Source: an uncultured Acidobacteriota bacterium
Lineage (GTDB): Bacteria > Acidobacteriota > Vicinamibacteria > Vicinamibacterales > UBA8438
Assembly (NCBI GenBank): GCA_913043805.1
Contig: CAJWMX010000174.1
Span: 1 to 6,395, forward strand
Reading direction: 5' to 3'
Length of the DNA stretch: 6,395 nt
Part shown: piece after piece, positions 1 through 4,842 of the stretch
Numbering within the stretch: position 1 is the first letter of the stretch
Layout of the letters: each line of letters opens with the position of its first letter
The notes under the pieces: model-generated
The model's database searches: none
Seen by the model: only the letters and a program-made list of their open reading frames with translations
What the model was told of the DNA's origin: nothing
Position numbers and translations under genes: made by a program

Positions 1-312
1 GCCTGGCCGGCGAACCCAGCCATGATCGTGCTCGGGCTGATGCTGGTGCTCGCTGGTCTCTTCGTACGGGTGCGTATGCCTGGCAGCCTGGCGCTGGCCC
101 TCGCCGCGCTCTTCGGTCTGCAATCGCTCGCCCTGCACAGCGCGGCCCGCCTCTACGGCCAGATCGTCTGGGACCCGCAGATCGCCCGGGCGCTCTTTGC
201 CGTCGTCCTCATCGGACTCGCGTATTTCGGAAAGGTCGAGGGCGGGAACGGCAAGGAGACAGGAGACAGGAGTCAGGGTCCGCCGTCACCGGCGGGGACA
301 GAAGGGACCTGA
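1..312 (+). CDS. C-terminal part of an unrecognised multi-pass membrane protein (5' truncated)
   Basis: The frame is open from base 1, so the gene very probably begins upstream of the window. The ATG at 22 has no Shine-Dalgarno before it and sits inside hydrophobic sequence, so it is probably an internal Met. Counting from that Met, three hydrophobic stretches are visible: about residues 2-15, 21-45 and 54-69, with basic residues (RVRMP) between the first two. This looks like the last transmembrane helices of a longer inner-membrane protein. From about residue 73 the character changes to a polar, Gly/Pro-rich tail of about 24 residues. Codons from residue 78 run through a 7-bp tandem repeat that is intergenic elsewhere in this window, so the tail is likely recently acquired and unstructured. 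I do not recognise the family, and no catalytic motif is visible. Convergent with nrdJ. Confidence 0.55.
   Translation, partial: AWPANPAMIVLGLMLVLAGLFVRVRMPGSLALALAALFGLQSLALHSAARLYGQIVWDPQIARALFAVVLIGLAYFGKVEGGNGKETGDRSQGPPSPAGTEGT
254..281 (+). repeat. 7-bp tandem repeat element, copy 1 (inside the ORF tail)
   Basis: The units are AGGAGAC (254-260), AGGAGAC (261-267) and AGGAGTC (268-274), followed by a degenerate AGGGTCC (275-281). The same heptad family recurs at 371-391 (on the minus strand) and 4246-4266, each time at the 3' end of a gene and in that gene's sense direction. Here it is translated as part of the polar C-terminal tail. It is followed at once by a small perfect hairpin: CCGCCG at 280-285, loop TCAC, CGGCGG at 290-295. 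Confidence 0.7.
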
Positions 313-318
313 TCCCTC

Positions 319-337
319 GCCCGTACGCAAGACGGGC
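319..337. terminator. Hairpin in the convergent gap, weak bidirectional terminator candidate
   Basis: GCCCGT (319-324) and ACGGGC (332-337) form a perfect 6-bp stem with a 7-nt loop, between the stop of the membrane-protein gene (312) and the stop of nrdJ (403). An alternative, mutually exclusive stem pairs 334-340 with 356-362 (7 bp, 15-nt loop). Neither has a T-tract on either side, so this is not a canonical intrinsic terminator. The position fits transcription stopping from both directions, but the function is inferred. Confidence 0.3.
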
Positions 338-370
338 CGGACAGCGCGTGGCCGCCCGGCCCATCCTGCG

Positions 371-391
371 ATCTCCTGACTTCTGTCTACT
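371..391 (-). repeat. 7-bp tandem repeat element, copy 2 (just downstream of the nrdJ stop)
   Basis: Read on the minus strand, in the direction of nrdJ transcription, the units are AGTAGAC (391-385), AGAAGTC (384-378) and AGGAGAT (377-371). The element starts 11 bp after the nrdJ stop codon. It has the same 7-bp period and the same AGRAGWC-type unit as the copies at 254-281 and 4246-4266. Confidence 0.7.
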
Positions 392-402
392 GACGGGCGC
401 CG

Positions 403-3192
403 CTAGGCGCAGCCTGAAGTAGCGCCACAGTTCACGCACTTATAGCAGCTGCCGTTGCGGATCATGATCGAGCCGCAGGTCGAGCATGGCGGTGCGTCTT
501 CATCGTTCTGAATCGAGAACGGCACCACCGGGCTCTCCTCGGGAACTGGCGCGGCGTCGATGCCTGTCGCCAGCGTGTCGAGGTCGAGTTGCTGCTCGGC
601 GGTGGTGGCCTCGGCCGGCGCCACGTTCACGCCAGCATGGAACTGCGCCTCCTGCGACAGGAACTTGGTGGCCATCCACCGGAAGATGTAGTCGACAATC
701 GACTTGGCCACCCGCACGTCCGGGTTCTTGGTGATACCGGCCGGCTCGAAGCGCACGTGGCTGAACTTGTCGACCAGCACCTGCAGCGGCACGCCGTACT
801 GCAGCGCGTAGGACACCGCCTGCGCGAAGGCATCGGCGAAACCGGAGATGGTCGACCCTTCCTTGGCCATCACGAGGAAGATTTCACCCGGCGTGTTGTC
901 CTCGAACAGCCCCACCGTGATGTAGCCCTCGTGCCCGGCGATATCGAACTTGTGGGTAATCGCCTGGCGCTCGTCCGGCAACCGGCGGCGCGCCGGCGCG
1001 GCGGCCGCGTCGGCCGCGTTGGCCGCGTTGGTCGCCACCTCGGCGGCCCGTGACGTGTTGAGCGGCTGCGTCCGCTTGCTCCCGTCGCGGTAGATCGAAA
1101 CAGCCTTGGTGCCCAGACGCCACGCATCGATGTAGGCCTGCTCGATATCCTCGAGAGTGGCCTCGGTCGGCACGTTGATGGTCTTGGAGATCGCGCCGGA
1201 GATGAACGGCTGGGCCGCGCCAATCATCTTGATGTGGCCCATGTAGTGGATCGAGCGCGACCCCTTGGCCGGCTTGAACGCACAGTCGAAGACCGGCAAA
1301 TGCTCCGGTTCGAGATGCGGCGCCCCTTCGATCGTCTCGTTCTCATCGATATAGGACACAATCTCGTCGATCTGCCCCTGCTCGTAGCCGAGCCGCTCGA
1401 GCGCCATCGGCACCGTGTTGTTGACGATCTTCATCAACCCGCCGCCAACCAGCTTCTTGTATTTGACCAGCGCGATATCCGGCTCGACCCCGGTGGTATC
1501 GCAGTCCATCATGAAGCCGATGGTGCCGGTGGGCGCCAGCACGGTGGCCTGGGCGTTCCGGTAGCCATGCTCACTGCCGAGCTCGACCGCGTCGTCCCAG
1601 GACTGGCTCGCCGCCGCATAGAGCGCGTCGGGCACGTTGCTCTCCGTAACGCCCTTCATCGAATCGCGGTGCTTCCGCATGACGCGCAAGAACGGCTCCC
1701 GGTTCTCGACATAGCCGGCGAACGGTCCACCGTGGTCTCGCGCGATCCGCGCCGACTGCGCATACGCCTCGCCGGTCATCAGCGCCGTGATGGCGCCGGC
1801 CCAGTCGCGACCCTCGTCGCTGTCGTAGGGGATGCCGCGCGACATCAGCAGGGCGCCGAGATTGGCATACCCCAACCCGAGTGGCCGATAGGCATAGCTG
1901 TTCTTGCCGATCGCCTCGGTGGGATAGCTAGCGGCGTCGACGATGATCTCCTGCGCGGTGATCATCGTGCGCACGCCGGCGATGTACGCCTCGGTGTCGA
2001 ACCCGCCATCCTCGCTCAGGAACTTCATCAGGTTGAGCGATGACAGGTTGCAGGCCGAGTCGTCGAGGAACATGTACTCCGAACACGGGTTCGACGCCCG
2101 GATGCGGTCGGTGTTGGGGCAGGTGTGCCAGTCGTTGATCGTGGTGTCGAACTGCATCCCCGGATCGCCGCACACATGCGTGCCTTCGGCGATCGACCGC
2201 ATCAGGTCCCGGGCCTTGTAGGTGTCCATCACCCGGTCGTCAGTCACGGCGCGGGTGTTCCACTCGCCGCCGTCGACAACCGACCGCATGAAGTCATCCG
2301 AGACGCGTACGCTGTTGTTCGAGTTCTGGAAGAAGACCGACGAATAGGCGGTGCCGGTGAACGAGCCGTCGTAGCCGGCATCGATCAAAGCCCATGCCTT
2401 CTGCTCTTCGTCGACCTTGCAGTTGATGAACTCGACGACATCGGGATGGTCAATGTCGAGTACCACCATCTTCGCGGCGCGACGCGTCTTGCCACCGGAC
2501 TTGATGACACCGGCAAACGCGTCATACCCCTTCATGAAGGAGACCGGCCCCGACGCCGTCCCACCACCGGCCAGGAGTTCCTTGGACGAGCGGATCGACG
2601 ACAGGTTCGTGCCGGTGCCAGACCCGAACTTGAAGAGCATTCCCTCGGTCTTGGCCAGGGTCAGGATCGACTCCATGGTGTCGTCGACCGAGTTGATGAA
2701 ACAGGCGGAACACTGCGGCGCTTCTTCGAAACCGCAGTTGAACCAGACGGGACTGTTGAACGCCGCCTTCTGATAGACCAGCAGGTGTTTGAGATCGTCG
2801 CTGAACGCCGAGAGGTCGTCCTCGCTGGCGAAGTAGTTCCGGTCGCGCGCCCACCCGGTGATGGTGTCGACCACCCGACCGATCAGCTGCTTGACGCTCC
2901 GCTCGCGCGTGGGCGAGTCCATCTGCCCACGGAAGTACTTCGATACGACGATGTTGGTGGCCTGCTGCGACCAGAACGCCGGAATCTCGACGTCCCGCTG
3001 TTCGAACACCACGTCACCCTGTTCATTGCCAATCAGCGCCACCCGGGATTCCCATTCGATCTCATCGAACGGATCGGTACCTTCGGTGGAAAAGTACCGT
3101 GGGAATTCCAGACCGGGCTGTTCTACCACCGGAGCGGTGGGATTGACCTGCTGGTCGACAGCCTCTGTTTCGCGGGCGGCGCCTCTCGGCAT
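403..3192 (-). CDS. nrdJ: Vitamin B12-dependent (class II) ribonucleoside-diphosphate reductase
   Basis: Adenosylcobalamin-dependent reduction of ribonucleotides to deoxyribonucleotides in the cytoplasm, using a cysteine thiyl radical and needing no oxygen or separate radical subunit. The protein is 929 aa from the chosen ATG, usual for the long NrdJ family. Visible landmarks: first redox cysteine in QCSACF (C164); radical site NPCSE (N368, C370, E372); second redox cysteine in SACNLSS (C381), 11 residues after the radical cysteine; phosphate-binding PTGTI (554-558); an Ala-rich linker about 713-735; a TSCPD-type domain about 745-835; and a C-terminal cluster (C903, C906, C916, C919, C922, C928) that probably relays reducing equivalents. 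No N-terminal ATP-cone is seen. ATG 3192 is chosen because AAGGAG lies 7 nt upstream. A TTG at 3237 would add 15 residues but has no ribosome site. The gene appears intact and monocistronic; paired NrdR-type boxes upstream suggest dNTP-sensing repression. Confidence 0.96.
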   Translation of the reverse strand: MPRGAARETEAVDQQVNPTAPVVEQPGLEFPRYFSTEGTDPFDEIEWESRVALIGNEQGDVVFEQRDVEIPAFWSQQATNIVVSKYFRGQMDSPTRERSVKQLIGRVVDTITGWARDRNYFASEDDLSAFSDDLKHLLVYQKAAFNSPVWFNCGFEEAPQCSACFINSVDDTMESILTLAKTEGMLFKFGSGTGTNLSSIRSSKELLAGGGTASGPVSFMKGYDAFAGVIKSGGKTRRAAKMVVLDIDHPDVVEFINCKVDEEQKAWALIDAGYDGSFTGTAYSSVFFQNSNNSVRVSDDFMRSVVDGGEWNTRAVTDDRVMDTYKARDLMRSIAEGTHVCGDPGMQFDTTINDWHTCPNTDRIRASNPCSEYMFLDDSACNLSSLNLMKFLSEDGGFDTEAYIAGVRTMITAQEIIVDAASYPTEAIGKNSYAYRPLGLGYANLGALLMSRGIPYDSDEGRDWAGAITALMTGEAYAQSARIARDHGGPFAGYVENREPFLRVMRKHRDSMKGVTESNVPDALYAAASQSWDDAVELGSEHGYRNAQATVLAPTGTIGFMMDCDTTGVEPDIALVKYKKLVGGGLMKIVNNTVPMALERLGYEQGQIDEIVSYIDENETIEGAPHLEPEHLPVFDCAFKPAKGSRSIHYMGHIKMIGAAQPFISGAISKTINVPTEATLEDIEQAYIDAWRLGTKAVSIYRDGSKRTQPLNTSRAAEVATNAANAADAAAAPARRRLPDERQAITHKFDIAGHEGYITVGLFEDNTPGEIFLVMAKEGSTISGFADAFAQAVSYALQYGVPLQVLVDKFSHVRFEPAGITKNPDVRVAKSIVDYIFRWMATKFLSQEAQFHAGVNVAPAEATTAEQQLDLDTLATGIDAAPVPEESPVVPFSIQNDEDAPPCSTCGSIMIRNGSCYKCVNCGATSGCA
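1003..1029 (-). repeat. 9-bp tandem repeat encoding the Ala-rich linker of NrdJ
   Basis: Three consecutive 9-bp units (plus strand GGCCGCGTC, GGCCGCGTT, GGCCGCGTT) keep the nrdJ frame and encode NAANAADAA-like sequence between the catalytic barrel and the TSCPD domain. In-frame slippage here would change only linker length. The flanks are also Ala-rich (more GCG/GCC codons). Confidence 0.6.
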
Positions 3193-3199
3193 GTAGCAA

Positions 3200-3205
3200 C
3201 TCCTT
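3200..3205 (-). promoter_or_regulatory. Strong Shine-Dalgarno of nrdJ
   Basis: On the minus strand AAGGAG occupies 3205-3200, with a 7-nt spacer to ATG at 3192. It decides the start codon: the in-frame upstream TTG at 3237 has nothing comparable. Confidence 0.85.
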
Positions 3206-3215
3206 CCGAACAGAA

Positions 3216-3259
3216 GACACGATCGCGTGTCATTCAACGGGTCCGGGACGTGAGCCCGG
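3216..3259 (-). promoter_or_regulatory. Two small hairpins in the nrdJ leader
   Basis: GACACG (3216-3221) and CGTGTC (3226-3231) form a perfect 6-bp stem with a 4-nt loop, ending 10 nt before the nrdJ Shine-Dalgarno. Upstream of it, CCGGG (3243-3247) and CCCGG (3255-3259) form a 5-bp stem with a 7-nt loop. Together they make a structured leader directly before the ribosome site. No B12-box or other cobalamin-riboswitch landmark was recognised, so no riboswitch is claimed. A regulatory role is inferred only. Confidence 0.3.
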
Positions 3260-3336
3260 GGGAATGTAGGACCGCGCCGTTATGTGCAATGCCATGTCGA
3301 ACTGCGCCCGATATCCGGCGTACGCCCAGGTCGCCT

Positions 3337-3365
3337 ACTATGGTCCCAGATGTCGGGATTGTCAA
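3337..3365 (-). promoter_or_regulatory. Candidate sigma-70-type promoter P1 for nrdJ
   Basis: On the minus strand there is a perfect -35 TTGACA (3365-3360), a 17-bp spacer, and CATAGT (3342-3337) as -10 (4 of 6 consensus). The predicted start near 3330 gives a leader of about 138 nt. The 10-bp palindrome GGCGTACGCC (3317-3326) falls just after the predicted start. The NrdR-type boxes lie upstream of this promoter, centred near -50 and -82. Confidence 0.5.
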
Positions 3366-3372
3366 GCAATAG

Positions 3373-3388
3373 CCACTACATGTTGTGG
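3373..3388. promoter_or_regulatory. NrdR-type box, proximal to nrdJ
   Basis: CCACTACATGTTGTGG is a 16-bp imperfect palindrome with 7 of 8 position pairs complementary. It follows the NrdR-box pattern acaCwAtATaTwGtgt at all core positions except the C/G at 7 and 10; only the outermost bases also differ. It lies about 180 bp upstream of the nrdJ ATG. NrdR is the ATP-cone/zinc-ribbon repressor of RNR genes across bacteria. Its gene is not in this window. Confidence 0.7.
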
Positions 3389-3404
3389 TTTTGTTTTAGG
3401 TCAA
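3375..3404 (-). promoter_or_regulatory. Alternative promoter P2 for nrdJ, overlapped by NrdR boxes
   Basis: On the minus strand TTGACC (3404-3399) is followed after 18 bp by TGTAGT (3380-3375, 4 of 6 for -10). One NrdR-type box covers this -10 and the other directly abuts the -35, an arrangement suited to repression. The match is weaker than P1, but the geometry fits an NrdR-controlled promoter better. Whether P1, P2 or both are used cannot be decided from sequence. Confidence 0.35.
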
Positions 3405-3418
3405 TCGCAAGATATTGT
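3391..3418 (+). promoter_or_regulatory. Weak promoter candidate for the divergent CPBP gene
   Basis: TTGTTT (3391-3396), a 16-bp spacer and TATTGT (3413-3418, 4 of 6 for -10) would start transcription near 3425, about 40 nt before the GTG. The -10 lies inside the distal NrdR-type box, so NrdR could in principle affect both directions. The -35 is poor, and this is one of two competing possibilities (see 3455-3460). Confidence 0.25.
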
Positions 3419-3420
3419 GA
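3405..3420. promoter_or_regulatory. NrdR-type box, distal to nrdJ
   Basis: TCGCAAGATATTGTGA is a 16-bp imperfect palindrome (6 of 8 pairs complementary) that keeps the CwAnATATwGtG core. Its start is exactly 32 bp from the start of the other box, leaving a 16-bp spacer, about three helical turns. NrdR boxes are known to occur as tandem pairs with turn-matched spacing ahead of RNR genes. It is also the box nearer to the divergent CPBP gene, whose start is 47 bp away. Confidence 0.68.
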
Positions 3421-3454
3421 AGAGGCCAAGAAAACTGGGGGATTTCGGCTGTGT

Positions 3455-3460
3455 TAGAGT
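3455..3460 (+). promoter_or_regulatory. Possible -10 for a leaderless CPBP transcript
   Basis: TAGAGT fits the TANNNT -10 pattern and lies exactly at -12 to -7 relative to the G of the GTG start at 3467, where a leaderless mRNA would place it. There is no clear -35 at 17 bp upstream. AGAG at 3456-3459, 7 nt before GTG, could instead act as a poor Shine-Dalgarno. Confidence 0.25.
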
Positions 3461-3466
3461 CCGCTG

Positions 3467-4246
3467 GTGGACGATCAGCCGCTGATCACCCCCGAGGTCG
3501 AGGAGCCGCCGCCGGAAGAGGTCTCGAGCCCGACTCCCAGGGACCGGATCCGGGCCCTGGTCGAGGTGGTAATCTGTTCCGGTTTTCCCACCCAGCTCCT
3601 GATCGTCTTGGTCCTGAGCCTGCTCGGCTGGATGCCGACCGACGGCAATACCACGCTCTCGCTGGCCTATGTCGTCACCCTGTCGCTCGTCGATGCCGCG
3701 CTCCTGCTCGGCCTGATCTGGCTGTTTCTCACGTTGCAGGACGAGCGCCCTGGCGAACTCCTCCTGGGTGGTCGGCCGGTGTCCAGGGAAGTGACGCTCG
3801 GGATCCTGCTGGTGCCGGTCGCGCTGCTGCTGACCGCCATCAGCTTCGCGCTGATCCTGCAGTTCGCGCCGACCCTGCGCAACGTGCCGGAGAACCCGCT
3901 CGAGGCGCTGATGACCAGCCCCATGGCCATCGCCTGGTTCGCGGTGGTGGCGGTGGTGGCGGGCGGCATCCGGGAAGAGGTGCAGCGCGCGTTCATCCTC
4001 CACCGCTTTGAACAACGCCTCGGCGGCGCCGTGGTCGGCCTGGTGGTGTTCAGCGTCGCCTTCGGCCTGGGCCACCTCGTCCAGGGACGGGACGCGGCCA
4101 TCGTCACCGGGGTGCTGGGCGCCTTCTGGGGAGTGGTCTACCTGAGCCGACGCAGCGTGGTCGCGCCGATGGTGTGTCACGCGCTGTTCAACCTGTCCGA
4201 GATTGGCATCGCGTGGCTGGGCGGCGGCGCCGGGCCGCCGGGGTAA
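3467..4246 (+). CDS. CPBP-family intramembrane glutamic endopeptidase (Abi/Rce1-like)
   Basis: A 259-aa polytopic inner-membrane protein. It carries the three conserved CPBP motifs in order: EExxR as E170-E171-V-Q-R174, FxxxH as F199-G-L-G-H203, and HxxxN as H238-A-L-F-N242. In Rce1-type proteases these residues form the active site inside the membrane. An acidic, Pro-rich cytoplasmic-type N-terminus (about 1-25) precedes hydrophobic segments at roughly 40-55, 64-90, 110-133, 153-166, 187-202 and 211-226. The start is GTG 3467: an in-frame stop at 3455 excludes upstream starts other than a CTG, and no ATG occurs until residue 56. The Shine-Dalgarno is poor. It is transcribed divergently from nrdJ and its stop is 34 bp from the convergent SurA-like gene. 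Substrate unknown; bacterial relatives act in prenyl-protein-like processing, bacteriocin self-immunity or membrane proteolysis, and nothing here selects among these. Confidence 0.88.
   Translation: MDDQPLITPEVEEPPPEEVSSPTPRDRIRALVEVVICSGFPTQLLIVLVLSLLGWMPTDGNTTLSLAYVVTLSLVDAALLLGLIWLFLTLQDERPGELLLGGRPVSREVTLGILLVPVALLLTAISFALILQFAPTLRNVPENPLEALMTSPMAIAWFAVVAVVAGGIREEVQRAFILHRFEQRLGGAVVGLVVFSVAFGLGHLVQGRDAAIVTGVLGAFWGVVYLSRRSVVAPMVCHALFNLSEIGIAWLGGGAGPPG
4220..4239. terminator. GC-rich hairpin at the end of the CPBP gene
   Basis: GGCGGC (4220-4225) pairs with GCCGCC (4234-4239) around an 8-nt loop, within the last codons before the TAA at 4244-4246. There is no T-tract on either strand. It may help stop convergent transcription, or may simply reflect Gly/Pro codons. 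Confidence 0.2.
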
Positions 4247-4266
4247 GGAGACAGAAGTCAGAAGCG
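4246..4266 (+). repeat. 7-bp tandem repeat element, copy 3 (abuts the CPBP stop)
   Basis: The units are AGGAGAC (4246-4252, its first base being the last base of the TAA stop), AGAAGTC (4253-4259) and the degenerate AGAAGCG (4260-4266). The element fills most of the 34-bp gap to the stop of the convergent SurA-like gene and reads in the sense direction of the CPBP gene. It is the same family as the elements at 254-281 and 371-391. Confidence 0.7.
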
Positions 4267-4280
4267 ACCGCGACCCCGCC

Positions 4281-4838
4281 TCACGGAACCACGCGCAGCA
4301 CGTCGGCGCGCGCCGTCAGGGACGCGATCCACTCGTCGACGAGATCCGAACGGACGTCGGACGACGGGAAGCGACCGGCGAGATAGCGCTCGATCCGGAG
4401 ATCGTCCCGCACGATCTGGCGCACATCGCTCTTTTCGAGTCCGACCAGTGGCAGAAGCGACTCGAAGGACGGCGCGCCTCCGACCCGTGCCACCACCTCG
4501 CCAAATCGTGCCGTAACCTCCCCATCGGTGGGATCGTCGACCACGTAGCGTTCGACCTCGGACAGGATCAGTTGTCGTTCGATCAGGGCGGTGAGCACAC
4601 GCTCGTCGTCGTCAGCCGTGGCGGGCGGCGCCACCAGACCAAGGTCGGAGAAGGCTCGCACGTCGGAGCGCATGATGACCTGGCCATCGACGAACGCCAG
4701 GACGCTGTCGATGAGCTCCGCTCCGGCAGGCTGCCCCGCCCGAAGGGCACCCGCGCCGATCAGCATCGCCGCCACGACCGTCACCAGTGTCCGACCCACT
4801 ATCAACAATGTACACCGCAGCCGGACGAACGCCGCCAC
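4281..4838 (-). CDS. Small exported SurA N-domain-like protein without a parvulin domain
   Basis: A 185-aa protein from GTG 4838, which lies 4 bp after the TAG of the upstream Omp85 gene, so translation by re-initiation is likely. A hydrophobic signal segment (about residues 17-32) ends near AGQPAGA-E41, predicting export to the periplasm. What follows, ELIDSVLAFVDGQVIMRSDV (41-60), then an LTALIERQLILSEVERY helix (82-98), resembles the N-terminal chaperone domain of SurA/PpiD-type proteins. The segment near 166-185 (DLVDEWIASLTARADV) resembles the closing strand of that fold. Full SurA is over 400 aa with parvulin domains; here no room exists for one, so only a holdase role in outer-membrane protein transit is inferred. 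A later GTG at 4799 would give 172 aa with a tighter signal peptide (MGRTLVTVVAAML). Neither start has a clear Shine-Dalgarno. Confidence 0.75.
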   Translation of the reverse strand: MAAFVRLRCTLLIVGRTLVTVVAAMLIGAGALRAGQPAGAELIDSVLAFVDGQVIMRSDVRAFSDLGLVAPPATADDDERVLTALIERQLILSEVERYVVDDPTDGEVTARFGEVVARVGGAPSFESLLPLVGLEKSDVRQIVRDDLRIERYLAGRFPSSDVRSDLVDEWIASLTARADVLRVVP

Positions 4839-4842
4839 AGGT

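Noticed and set aside
1234..2043. Second long plus-strand frame (269 codons) opposite nrdJ
   Set aside because: Same explanation: a compositional shadow of nrdJ with no domain and no ribosome site noticed.
3193..3237. Extended nrdJ start at TTG 3237, adding 15 residues
   Set aside because: TTG with no ribosome site, compared with ATG 3192 preceded by AAGGAG at 7 nt. The added residues run through the leader hairpin at 3216-3231.
3230..3295. A 21-codon upstream frame (MALHITARSY...) in the nrdJ leader
   Set aside because: It has no Shine-Dalgarno and no attenuator-like codon run, and the length is expected by chance in this composition.
3193..3342. Cobalamin riboswitch controlling nrdJ
   Set aside because: No B12-box or other conserved core could be found by eye, and the predicted leader is shorter than typical cobalamin riboswitches. 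Only simple hairpins are seen.
2125..3372. Long open frame (415 codons) on the plus strand opposite nrdJ
   Set aside because: It lies antisense to a gene with clear catalytic motifs and is open because of GC-rich codon use on the other strand. Its product is Arg/Asp/Val/His-rich without any recognisable domain.
3401..4180. Minus-strand 259-codon frame opposite the CPBP gene
   Set aside because: The product is His/Gln/Asp-rich and low-complexity, typical of an antisense shadow. The plus strand encodes all three CPBP motifs, and the frame would overlap the divergent control region.
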